8,374 nucleotides of DNA from an uncultured Erysipelotrichaceae bacterium (GCA_902766675.1 CACXEN010000056.1:1-8374), one strand, 5' to 3'; shown: positions 1 through 6,905, numbered from the stretch's first letter. A program made the numbers and translations. The notes: generated by a model not told the origin, from the sequence alone.

Positions 1-228
1 GAAGCAAAAGGTAAAAAAGCAGTTGTTACATTTGAAAACCACAATATCATTGGTGGTTTAGGTTCAGCAGTTGCAGAAGTATTAGCAGAAAACAATGTAG
101 GTGTTCCATTTAAGAGACATGGCGCGAGGGATGTATTTGGCCAAGTAGGTACACCTGATTGGCTACAAAAAGAATTTAAATTAACAGCTGATGATCTAAT
201 TGAAACAGTACAAAGTCTATTGAAATAG
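1..228 (+). CDS. Transketolase C-terminal subunit, 3' end only (partial)
   Basis: The window opens inside this gene in frame 1; 75 codons remain before a TAG stop. The visible peptide includes IIGGLGSAVAEVLAE, then PFKRHGARDVFGQVGTPDWL and a final helix ending TADDLIETVQSLLK. This is the C-terminal domain of the transketolase family (transketolase_C), which helps assemble and regulate the thiamine-diphosphate enzyme; transketolase moves two-carbon ketol units between sugar phosphates in the non-oxidative pentose phosphate pathway. The GGLG segment followed by a DVFG-x-x-GTP motif is more like the separately encoded C-terminal transketolase subunits common in Bacillota than full-length TktA. 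If so, the N-terminal subunit gene should lie just upstream, outside the window. A 1-deoxyxylulose-5-phosphate synthase C-terminus is the main alternative, because that domain is homologous. The family call is firm; the exact subtype cannot be settled from 75 residues. Confidence 0.85.
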   Translation, partial: EAKGKKAVVTFENHNIIGGLGSAVAEVLAENNVGVPFKRHGARDVFGQVGTPDWLQKEFKLTADDLIETVQSLLK

Positions 229-230
229 TG

Positions 231-262
231 AAAGATGTTATCGAAAGATAACGTCTTTTTTT
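231..262 (+). terminator. Intrinsic terminator of the transketolase gene
   Basis: A 12-bp stem (231-242 with 247-258, one G-U pair) closes a GAAA tetraloop and runs into seven consecutive T residues. It begins two bases after the TAG stop. This marks the transketolase subunit as the last gene of its transcription unit. Confidence 0.9.
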
Positions 263-263
263 G

Positions 264-269
264 TATAAT
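264..269 (+). promoter_or_regulatory. Possible -10 box for the zinc-ribbon gene
   Basis: A perfect TATAAT lies directly after the T-tract of the preceding terminator and about 40 bases before the start codon at 312. No convincing -35 hexamer is found at 15-19 bases upstream, where the sequence is the terminator stem. The call rests on the -10 match and on the need for a promoter after a strong terminator. Confidence 0.4.
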
Positions 270-311
270 AAATACGGCCTATTAAGTAAGGTGTAAAAAT
301 GGAGTTTGAAT

Positions 312-1058
312 ATGAGTGTAATTTGTAAGAAATGTGGAACGAAAAATGAAAACGGATCTAAGTTTTGTGCTGGATGTGGAACTGCTATGGAAGAATCTAC
401 ACCACAAAAAAAGAAATCAAAGAAAGGAATAATTATTGGCTTAGTTCTAACGTTATTGTTAATAGCAGCTGGTTGTTTATATTTCTTTAAAGATTCTATA
501 TTCCCAGCTCAAAAAGAAGTTTTAGTTGAACAAACAGAAGAGGAAGAACCACAAGAAAGCCAACAACCAGAGGAAACAACAATACCAGAAAAGGAAGAAG
601 AAACAGCTGAACCAGAAGCGACACTGATACCTGGTGTAGTTTCGGTAGATGCATTTACTTTCTTATGTGATAACTTCCCAGCTGCGTATGAAGATTTTAT
701 TTATTGTTCTAATACAGATAATTTTTCAAATGTGAAAAATGCTTCTCAAAAACATATTAAATGGTTATTGGAACATCACGAAACACCTACACCATATGAA
801 TTTACAAACAACAGAATTGATATTGATAAAACAAGTTTCAAAGAATCTGAAGATGCAGATGGAAATCAGACAGTGGATTTTTATATCCATGCATATAATG
901 ATTGCCTAATAAAGAAAACAGGGGAATTTGGGCCATCAGAGGTTACTATTCATGTAAATGCAGTAATTGAAGGTGATGGTAGTTCATGGTATATCGATGA
1001 ATGGCATGCTGAGAATAAATATGATTTATCTGGGCATGAAATGATTACGATTAAATAA
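312..1058 (+). CDS. Membrane-anchored zinc-ribbon protein, TcaA/YvbJ-like plan
   Basis: This 248-residue protein has a short cytoplasmic zinc ribbon (C5-x2-C8 and C19-x2-C22), a lysine-rich stretch (33-38) and one membrane helix (about 39-59). A very acidic Glu/Pro/Gln linker (about 70-105) follows, then a folded outer domain of about 140 residues. By the positive-inside rule the zinc ribbon faces the cytoplasm and the C-terminus is outside. The same plan occurs in Bacillota proteins such as TcaA and YvbJ, some tied to cell-envelope stress. The outer domain (FTFLCDNFPAAYEDF then strands ending SSWYIDEWHAEN) resembles the NTF2-like C-terminal domain of those proteins, but this is judged by eye. 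The start is ATG 312, not the in-frame TTG at 306: GGAG at 301-304 sits 7 bases from the ATG but only 1 from the TTG. It stands alone between two terminators. Function is unknown; envelope sensing is a guess from architecture. Confidence 0.85.
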   Translation: MSVICKKCGTKNENGSKFCAGCGTAMEESTPQKKKSKKGIIIGLVLTLLLIAAGCLYFFKDSIFPAQKEVLVEQTEEEEPQESQQPEETTIPEKEEETAEPEATLIPGVVSVDAFTFLCDNFPAAYEDFIYCSNTDNFSNVKNASQKHIKWLLEHHETPTPYEFTNNRIDIDKTSFKESEDADGNQTVDFYIHAYNDCLIKKTGEFGPSEVTIHVNAVIEGDGSSWYIDEWHAENKYDLSGHEMITIK

Positions 1059-1061
1059 AAC

Positions 1062-1087
1062 AAAAAAGAGATGCGAATCTCTTTTTA
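1062..1087. terminator. Bidirectional terminator between convergent genes
   Basis: A perfect 10-bp stem (1063-1072 with 1077-1086) closes a GCGA loop. A and T runs on its two sides give a U-tract when read on either strand. It can end both the zinc-ribbon gene and the minus-strand oxidoreductase gene, whose stop codons are only 26 bases apart. The stem overlaps the minus-strand TAA stop (1085-1087). Confidence 0.85.
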
Positions 1088-1708
1088 TAGTCCATCTGGG
1101 AAACTAGTGAATACACCGTGCTCTTTTATAGGCAATCCATTTTCTGCTTTTTCTCTTTGGATCGCTCTTAATAAGAAAGCCATATTTCTACCTAAGTTTC
1201 TCAATGTTTGAAGACCTTCTAGGTCTTTTTCTACATCTTCTTTTGTGAAACCATGTACTTCATTCCAATATGTAGTAGAAACTACAGGCATACCACTGAT
1301 TGTGAAATGTTTATTGATATCATCGAATGCTGATGTACTACCACCTCTTCTAGATGAAATAACAGCAGCTCCAACTTTCATTGTCTTATCAAAATGTGAA
1401 CTATAGAATAATCGATCTAGAAAAGCCAATAGACCGCCATTTGCGTGTGCGTAATAGACAGGTGTTCCAACAATTAAGCCATCAGCTTCTTCAAACTTTT
1501 TAGCAACTTCATTGACTGCATCATCAAATACACACTTACCGCTATTTGCGCAGCTATTACAACTGATACAACCACGGATATCTTTATTGCCAACTATAAT
1601 AACTTCAGTTTCAATTCCTTCATTTTGTAGCACGGTTTCTACTTCTTGAAGAGCACGTGATGTACAACCGTTTGGGCGTGCACTTCCATTGATTAATAAT
1701 ACTTTCAT
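1085..1708 (-). CDS. Flavodoxin-fold NAD(P)H/FMN oxidoreductase with iron-sulfur-flavoprotein-type cysteines
   Basis: This 207-residue protein belongs to the NADPH-dependent FMN reductase / iron-sulfur flavoprotein group. The N-terminal beta strand and FMN phosphate-binding loop are at about 3-17 (KVLLINGSARPNGCTS). The flavin-binding GTPVYY is at 81-86, and a second flavin-contact segment, SSRRGGST, follows at 118-125. Between them lie C47-x2-C50-x2-C53-x5-C59, the compact cysteine pattern that holds a 4Fe-4S cluster in archaeal and bacterial Isf proteins, followed by the typical VFDD. The expected role is cytoplasmic two-electron reduction or electron transfer via FMN; the physiological substrate cannot be read from sequence. 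Start choice: ATG at 1708 has AGAGGT 6 bases upstream on the minus strand, whereas GTG at 1711 would leave only 3. It diverges from the AEC permease gene with a shared control region of about 150 bases. Whether the cluster really forms here is not shown. Confidence 0.9.
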   Translation of the reverse strand: MKVLLINGSARPNGCTSRALQEVETVLQNEGIETEVIIVGNKDIRGCISCNSCANSGKCVFDDAVNEVAKKFEEADGLIVGTPVYYAHANGGLLAFLDRLFYSSHFDKTMKVGAAVISSRRGGSTSAFDDINKHFTISGMPVVSTTYWNEVHGFTKEDVEKDLEGLQTLRNLGRNMAFLLRAIQREKAENGLPIKEHGVFTSFPDGL

Positions 1709-1729
1709 CACTTTACCTCTATTCTTTGC

Positions 1730-1795
1730 GTATCATATCACGCTTGTTAAAGATTTGTAATAAAGAAGCGCAACTAGAAAATAGTGATATCATAC
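1730..1795. repeat. Pair of near-identical 12-bp inverted sites in the divergent promoter region
   Basis: GTATCATATCAC (1730-1741) and GTGATATCATAC (1784-1795) are inverted copies matching at 11 of 12 positions, centre to centre about 54 bases. Each is itself close to palindromic (the second contains TGATATCA). The left site coincides with the -10 region of the minus-strand gene. The arrangement suits a dimeric repressor bound at two operators, but no regulator gene is in view. Confidence 0.4.
1732..1740 (-). promoter_or_regulatory. Extended -10 promoter for the oxidoreductase gene
   Basis: Read on the minus strand this is TGATATGAT, an extended -10 (TGn followed by TATGAT, 5 of 6 to consensus). 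Transcription would begin near 1725, giving a leader of about 17 bases that still holds the AGAGGT ribosome binding site. The -35 is poor (TTACAA at 17-base spacing), as is common for extended -10 promoters. Confidence 0.5.
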
Positions 1796-1816
1796 ATTTT
1801 ATTGTTGGGAATCTGA

Positions 1817-1845
1817 TTGTATTAAGTGGTGACTGTGTATATAAT
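1817..1845 (+). promoter_or_regulatory. Sigma-A-like promoter immediately upstream of the permease ATG
   Basis: TTGTAT (1817-1822), a 17-base spacer and a perfect TATAAT (1840-1845). The predicted transcription start is near 1852-1853, only about three bases before ATG 1856. If used, it would make an almost leaderless mRNA for the AEC permease. The sequence could instead be coding if translation starts at GTG 1826. Confidence 0.45.
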
Positions 1846-1855
1846 AGTTCCCGTT

Positions 1856-2782
1856 ATGGATACAACATTATTATTAACAACGATAGAAGCGATTGCCAAA
1901 ATACTTATCATGGTTGCAGTTGGCATGCTTGCGGTAAAAGTACATATATTAAATGAAAAAGAAACGAATGCTTTGGCACACTTCGTAATTAATATTACAA
2001 GTCCAATGTTATTGTTGTCGTGTTTCTTCGATCATGGTGATCCAGAAAGAATGAAGGGATTTTTGATTGCATTAGCACTTGGTGCATTGATGCATATCAT
2101 TTCTATTATTCTTGGTATTGTCCTTGTTAAAAAAGGTACACCAACATCAGAAGTTGAAAAGATGGGAATTACATATGGTAATGTAGCATTTATGGGAATT
2201 CCACTAGTTAATGCGATGCTAGGGGAAGAGGCAGTATTCTATCTTTCTGCGATTATCATTATGTTTAATCTATTTATATGGAGTCATGGCATGATATTGA
2301 TGCGTGGCAGTATGAGTAAAAAAGATTTACTACATGTATTAACAACACCATCTATGATTTGCATATTCATTGGAATCTTCATATATGTATTCCGTATTCC
2401 TATTCCTGATATTGTACGCTCACCAATTACTTCGATTGGTTCTGCAACTACTCCAGTATCTATGATTGTGGCAGGATCAATTGTGATTCGTAGTGATTTA
2501 AAAGCAATCTTAAAGGACAAGAAAACATATTTGGTTAGTGCGCTACGCCTAATCGTAACACCACTACTATTACTATTATTTATTAAGGTATTCCATATAA
2601 CTGGTGTTGTTGCAATATGTGCATATGTAGCGTCGGCTTGTCCAATTGCTTCACTTGTCACTATGTTTGCATTGGAATACAAAAAATCACCAGATTATAT
2701 AGCGGGATTATTTGCGCTAACAACAATTCTTAGTTTAGCAACGATTCCGTTAATGGTAATGATATATTCACTTGTTGGATAA
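1856..2782 (+). CDS. AEC (auxin efflux carrier) family permease
   Basis: This integral membrane transporter of the Mem_trans/AEC family is 308 residues from ATG 1856, the family's usual size. Hydrophobic segments fill almost the whole length, consistent with about ten helices in two halves. Family-typical segments are visible: TSPMLLLSCF near the end of the second helix, GNVAFMGIP at 108-116, LRLIVTPLLLLLF in the second half, and a C-terminal CPIASLVTMFALEY followed by TTILSLATIPLMVMIY. Bacterial members export or take up small organic anions such as malate or malonate; the substrate here cannot be read. The frame is closed by TAA at 1823-1825, so the only starts are GTG 1826, 1829, 1835 or ATG 1856, and none has a recognisable ribosome binding site. 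ATG 1856 is preferred for the usual family N-terminus. It diverges from the flavin oxidoreductase, hinting at shared control. Confidence 0.85.
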   Translation: MDTTLLLTTIEAIAKILIMVAVGMLAVKVHILNEKETNALAHFVINITSPMLLLSCFFDHGDPERMKGFLIALALGALMHIISIILGIVLVKKGTPTSEVEKMGITYGNVAFMGIPLVNAMLGEEAVFYLSAIIIMFNLFIWSHGMILMRGSMSKKDLLHVLTTPSMICIFIGIFIYVFRIPIPDIVRSPITSIGSATTPVSMIVAGSIVIRSDLKAILKDKKTYLVSALRLIVTPLLLLLFIKVFHITGVVAICAYVASACPIASLVTMFALEYKKSPDYIAGLFALTTILSLATIPLMVMIYSLVG

Positions 2783-2815
2783 AGGTGCTTATTTACATAT
2801 ATAAGTACCTTTTTT
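2781..2815 (+). terminator. Intrinsic terminator of the permease gene
   Basis: A 12-bp stem (2781-2792 with 2801-2812, one G-U pair) and an 8-base loop end in a run of six T (2810-2815). The stem includes the last two bases of the TAA stop, so termination follows translation directly. Confidence 0.85.
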
Positions 2816-2852
2816 AGTGGAACAATCCATATATTTTTATGGACTAATGAAA

Positions 2853-2880
2853 TTGTGAGTAGTAAAATTTTATTTAATAA
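2853..2880 (+). promoter_or_regulatory. Possible promoter of the adhesin gene
   Basis: TTGTGA (2853-2858) with a 16-base spacer to TAATAA (2875-2880). The region is so AT-rich that several -10-like hexamers overlap, so the exact box is uncertain. Some promoter is expected here because a strong terminator ends at 2815. Confidence 0.3.
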
Positions 2881-2885
2881 ATAAT

Positions 2886-2910
2886 GCAATTTATTTTAAA
2901 TTGCGGAGGG
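2886..2910 (+). promoter_or_regulatory. Hairpin directly abutting the adhesin ribosome binding site
   Basis: A perfect 7-bp stem, GCAATTT (2886-2892) with AAATTGC (2898-2904), closes a five-base loop. The next base begins a strong Shine-Dalgarno, GGAGGG (2905-2910), placed 9 bases before ATG 2920. This ribosome binding site decides the start: ATG 2884 lies upstream of it and ATG 2911 touches it. Confidence 0.55.
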
Positions 2911-2919
2911 ATGGAATAT

Positions 2920-5900
2920 ATGCTTAAGAGGTTATTTGCTATATTAATATCTTTTTTGGTTTTAATGAATAGTACAGTAACTACTGTGTTAACAGCGAAA
3001 GAAACTGATGACACTTTACCAGAAAATGTATATCCTGCATTTTCTGAAGCAATCAAAGTTGACGATGTTGTTGTACTAGTTGAAGCTAAAGAAGGTGTGT
3101 TTCCTGAAGGGGCTAGCCTATCAGTTAAAAAAGTAACTGATGAAGCTGAAAAAGAAGTAGATATCAAGTTGGAAGACGTAAGAAAAAAGGAAGTAAATAT
3201 TGCGGCATCCTATACGTTTGATATCAAAGTATTAGATAAAAACGGGGAAGAAATTCAACCTACTGACAATAATACAGTAACAGTAAGCTTTACATTAGCT
3301 GAAGTGAAAAATGATAGTTTAAATACACAAGTTTATCATATCGATGAAGAAGCAATGTCAGTTGAAGCACTAGCTGTTACAACAAATGGAGACTCAGCAG
3401 TTGTAGAGGCTGATGGTTTCTCATACTACACAGTTGAATTTACATATAATGATTTGCAATATGTACTTGAAGGTGATAGTAATGTATCACTTGATGAAGT
3501 ATTAAATACATTAGGTTTATCAGGAACGGTAACTAATGTTGAAGTTTCTAATCCTGAGTTATTCAAAGTTGAAAATAATACAGTATATGCATTAAAAGCG
3601 TTTACAACAACAGAATGGTTAAAAGTTACAATTGATGGAATTGTATATGAGATTGTGGTGACAGATGCGATTCCAGGTAGTGAAGTTACAAGCCAAGTAA
3701 ATATGAATGCTGGTGAAGAAAAAACAGGTGATTTCACAATCAATGGCAATGGTGTTGTAATGGGACCTACATCAGGAGTTGCATATATCAAAAATGGTAA
3801 TGCAACAGATAATTCTTCAAATGGAAGAAATGGTGGTGTAAGTGTTGGTGGTTCCGCATTTATTTCTAGAAGTAATGCTTCTGCTGGATTAGGTGGAACA
3901 TTAGCATTTGAAAATGAAACAATTAAAACATCAAAAAAGAATTTGATATTCAATGCTTGGGATTTAGCCACGATTACTGCAAAAGATACAACGATTGATG
4001 GACAAAGAACAGACTGGGAAGGATCACCATCTATTCTGATTGGTGGTAGTTCTGGCGCTAAGCCAGGCACAGTTACTTTTAATGGTAATAATACAATTCA
4101 AAATGTATTACTCAGTGCTATTACAATGCCAAATGCAAATTCTAAATTAGAAGTTGCTAGTGGGACATTAACTATCAAAAACAGTTCTTTCAAATTAATG
4201 GGTAATGGTAAGGTGGTTGTAAAAAGTGGTGCAAAATTAGTAATCGATAGTGCAACAATCAACAATCTTAGCAAAGTAGTTCTAGAAGAAGGAGCTGAAT
4301 TAGTACTAACAAATGGTGCACATGCTGATTTAAGTAAAGGATTTACAGTTCCAGAAGGCGCAAAAGTAACGATTGAGGGAGTATCCTCAGTTGATATAAA
4401 AAATGGCGGATGGATTGATAACAGCGGTACATTAGAACTGACTGGTGAATCATCAATTTATGATCTGAATACTGGTGGTGGTGAAGCAATTTTAAATAGA
4501 GAAACAGGTGTGATTACATGTACGGATTCCTATTTAGATGCTAACAACCGCACATTAATAACGAATAATAATGAAGTGACAATTGATGGTGACTCAGTTG
4601 TTTATGGCTCATCAAATGGCAATAAGAGTCTATTTGATAATAAGCCTGGTTCGACAATGAATGTTGGTGGAACAACAAAAATGCAAGATCACAATACATC
4701 ATCAGGAAGTATGATCAATGTGAATGGTGCAACATTAAATGTTACAGATAATCCAACATTTACAAATAACAAAACAAATGAAAATGGTGGTGTTATTACT
4801 GCAACGAATGGATCAACAGTAAATATTGAAGGTGGTACATATACAGAAAATAATGCCACAAGAGTTGGTGGTGCATTGTATTTGAAAGATTCAAATACAA
4901 TAATTGGTAAAGCAGACTTCACACTAAATGGTGCGAAAGTAGATGTAGAATCTGAGCAATTTGATGCTTATACAACTTCTGGCGGTGCTATTAAAACAGA
5001 TGGTGGTACATTAACTTTAAATGGTACGAAGTTTACTGAAAATGTAGCGTGGGCAGCGAGCCAACATGGAAGTGGTGGTGCGATTCACGCAACTGGAACT
5101 GAAATTAATATTAATGGTGCTAAGTTCAATGATAATGTTGCGCAATTATATGGTGGCGCAATTACAGTAGATAAAAATGCAAACACTAAAGTATATATCC
5201 AAGATTTGGATGGCGATCCTACAGAATTTGTTGGGAATACAGTACTTTGGGGAATTGATTTCTCTGGTGGTGCTATTTGTATCCATGGTGCGGGAAATGA
5301 TCGTGATGGATATGTAAAAATGGAAGATGCAGCTATCTATGATAACTATGCAGATGGCGCAGGTGGAGGTATCTCTACTTGTCAATTGGGTGTATCTAGT
5401 GTGCTAGTAGTTGATGGTGCAGCAATCTTCAATAACACTGTAGGAAGTGAAACTACACTAGAAGATGCGAAATCACTACAAGATGTATATGTGTTTAGAA
5501 ATGATTCAATTACTCCACAAGAAACAGAAATCTATGAAAGTATGTTTAATGGAGGACTTCATAATTGGACAAGTAAAGCAGTTAATCCAGTGACAGAATT
5601 TAATGAACTAGTAGGTAGCGGAACAGTAGCACAATCTACTCCAACTAACACTGATATTAGCAATGCGAAAGTTATCTTCACGAAGAATAAAGCATTATCA
5701 CCTTGGACAACAGACTACGCAACAATTGCGAGTGGTGGTGCGATTAGTAATAATGGTATTCTTGAAATTGGTCGTTCCTATGAGATCAAGATTGTGAAAG
5801 CTTGGGATGATGTTAGCGATAAAGATGGTAAACGTCTAACTGATGATGAATTCTTAGAAAAACTTGTTGTTACAGATCCTGAAGGTAATACGGTTGATCT

Positions 5901-6882
5901 TAAAGATAAAAATCTAAAAGTTAGTATCGTAAAAGATGGCACTTATATGGCGGGTTATATCAGTGATACAGCTAATCCTACAGAAGATGTTGAATCTGTA
6001 GAACTAAGCGATGATAGATGGATGATTGTTGTGAGTGGTTTACCACTAAAAGGCACATATAAAGTAGAAGAAAGTGAAATTGCGGAATATCAAGAGATTG
6101 AAGCGAAAGATGCAATTGATCAAGCTTTACAAGATACTCCTGCAACAAATGAAAAAGTGAATTACTTTTCATTTGTGAATCATTATGATGTAGAAGTAAC
6201 AGAACTTGAAGTAGAGAAGGTTTGGGATGATCCATATAATCTATATAGTACATACCCAACAATTACTGTTGCATTAGAATGTGATGGTGAAGAAATCTCA
6301 ACAGTTGAGTTGAGCGAGGATAATAACTGGAAACATGTATTTGAAGGATTAGATCCAGATAAGAAATATTCAGTTGTTGAAAAATCTAGAGTGCCACGTG
6401 TAATGACAGAAATTATTGAAAAAGAAGGAAGTGTCGTTATCAATAATATTGTTAGACCTTGGTTCCCAGAGACTCCAGGTGAAGAATATACACACTTAAA
6501 GATCACTAAGACACAAGAAGGTCTAAAGTCAGATGCTAGTTATAAACTAAGAGTAACAATCAATGATTATTCTGAAACTATAACATTGAAAGCGAACGAA
6601 ACACATACATATGAGTATGTGACAATTGGAAGTAAAGTTACTATCAAAGAAGAAGAATCTGACAAATATACTGCAACATATTATGTTGATGGTGTAAAAC
6701 TGGATGGTAATACATTTGTTGTCGCAAGTGAGAGAGAAGTTGTATGTAGAATTCACAATAAGAGTGTTCCAGATGTTCCAAAAACAGCAGATACAACGAA
6801 TACTGGTTTATGGCTAATTGTATTTGGTATCTCATTATGTGCAATTCTAACATCTACTATCTTTAAGAAAAAATATCAATAA
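2920..6882 (+). CDS. Large sortase-anchored surface adhesin: beta-helix with Pmp-like repeats plus CnaB stalk
   Basis: This 1320-residue secreted protein is probably displayed on the cell wall. Domains in order: signal peptide (1-26; KR then a hydrophobic core); a beta domain (about 30-175) of the type preceding many Bacillota adhesins (GVFPEGASLSVKKVTDE); a second small domain (about 179-249, LQYVLEGD to EIVVTD); a long Asn/Thr/Gly-rich right-handed beta-helix (about 250-950) whose second half carries GGAI and FxxN repeats; CnaB-like domains at about 952-1090 and 1092-1180, with isopeptide candidates K960/E1050/N1087 and K1100/E1154/N1175; a third related domain (1192-1282, K1197/E1244/N1280). 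The C-terminus has a VPKTA sorting motif (1286-1290), membrane helix (1296-1315) and KKKYQ tail. The expected role is attachment to host or partner surfaces; beta-helices can also be polysaccharide lyases, but no catalytic motif is seen. Transcribed alone, between two terminators; no sortase gene is in the window. Confidence 0.92.
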   Translation: MLKRLFAILISFLVLMNSTVTTVLTAKETDDTLPENVYPAFSEAIKVDDVVVLVEAKEGVFPEGASLSVKKVTDEAEKEVDIKLEDVRKKEVNIAASYTFDIKVLDKNGEEIQPTDNNTVTVSFTLAEVKNDSLNTQVYHIDEEAMSVEALAVTTNGDSAVVEADGFSYYTVEFTYNDLQYVLEGDSNVSLDEVLNTLGLSGTVTNVEVSNPELFKVENNTVYALKAFTTTEWLKVTIDGIVYEIVVTDAIPGSEVTSQVNMNAGEEKTGDFTINGNGVVMGPTSGVAYIKNGNATDNSSNGRNGGVSVGGSAFISRSNASAGLGGTLAFENETIKTSKKNLIFNAWDLATITAKDTTIDGQRTDWEGSPSILIGGSSGAKPGTVTFNGNNTIQNVLLSAITMPNANSKLEVASGTLTIKNSSFKLMGNGKVVVKSGAKLVIDSATINNLSKVVLEEGAELVLTNGAHADLSKGFTVPEGAKVTIEGVSSVDIKNGGWIDNSGTLELTGESSIYDLNTGGGEAILNRETGVITCTDSYLDANNRTLITNNNEVTIDGDSVVYGSSNGNKSLFDNKPGSTMNVGGTTKMQDHNTSSGSMINVNGATLNVTDNPTFTNNKTNENGGVITATNGSTVNIEGGTYTENNATRVGGALYLKDSNTIIGKADFTLNGAKVDVESEQFDAYTTSGGAIKTDGGTLTLNGTKFTENVAWAASQHGSGGAIHATGTEININGAKFNDNVAQLYGGAITVDKNANTKVYIQDLDGDPTEFVGNTVLWGIDFSGGAICIHGAGNDRDGYVKMEDAAIYDNYADGAGGGISTCQLGVSSVLVVDGAAIFNNTVGSETTLEDAKSLQDVYVFRNDSITPQETEIYESMFNGGLHNWTSKAVNPVTEFNELVGSGTVAQSTPTNTDISNAKVIFTKNKALSPWTTDYATIASGGAISNNGILEIGRSYEIKIVKAWDDVSDKDGKRLTDDEFLEKLVVTDPEGNTVDLKDKNLKVSIVKDGTYMAGYISDTANPTEDVESVELSDDRWMIVVSGLPLKGTYKVEESEIAEYQEIEAKDAIDQALQDTPATNEKVNYFSFVNHYDVEVTELEVEKVWDDPYNLYSTYPTITVALECDGEEISTVELSEDNNWKHVFEGLDPDKKYSVVEKSRVPRVMTEIIEKEGSVVINNIVRPWFPETPGEEYTHLKITKTQEGLKSDASYKLRVTINDYSETITLKANETHTYEYVTIGSKVTIKEEESDKYTATYYVDGVKLDGNTFVVASEREVVCRIHNKSVPDVPKTADTTNTGLWLIVFGISLCAILTSTIFKKKYQ
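4786..5745 (+). repeat. Pmp/POMP-type GGAI-FxxN repeat region within the adhesin
   Basis: Seven Gly-Gly-x-Ile/Leu turns occur at residues 623 (GGVI), 650 (GGAL), 688, 719, 745, 783 and 939 (GGAI), with GGGI at 815. They alternate with FxxN-type strands such as FTNN, FTEN, FNDN, FVGN and FTKN. This is the repeat logic of chlamydial polymorphic outer membrane proteins (PF02415), here forming rungs of the beta-helix. Spacing is about 26-38 residues, with a long non-repeat insertion between 820 and 935. Confidence 0.75.
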
Positions 6883-6905
6883 TCATAAGAAGTTTGTAGA
6901 AATTG

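Noticed and set aside
306..311. TTG as start of the zinc-ribbon protein
   Set aside because: Only one base separates it from GGAG, while ATG 312 has ideal spacing.
1726..1956. 76-codon plus-strand open frame spanning the divergent region
   Set aside because: It overlaps the permease start in another frame, has no ribosome binding site or recognisable protein features, and crosses the promoter elements of both neighbours.
2284..2682. Minus-strand open frame inside the permease gene
   Set aside because: It lies antisense to conserved AEC transmembrane segments and has no protein-family features of its own.
2884..2919. Upstream ATG that would add 12 residues to the adhesin
   Set aside because: The GGAGGG ribosome binding site lies downstream of it, and the signal peptide begins cleanly at ATG 2920.
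3426..4070. 214-codon minus-strand open frame inside the adhesin gene
   Set aside because: Its Pro/Leu/Ser-rich composition mirrors the repetitive Gly/Asn/Thr codons on the plus strand, and the plus-strand protein is clearly real across the whole stretch.
4786..5745. Repetitive GGT/GGC-rich DNA as a possible recent tandem duplication
   Set aside because: The repeats are visible only as short protein motifs at uneven spacing; the DNA units are too diverged for a recent duplication.
5978..6853. Several shorter minus-strand open frames under the CnaB and C-terminal region of the adhesin
   Set aside because: They are low-complexity, overlap each other, and lie antisense to well-supported CnaB domains and the sorting signal.
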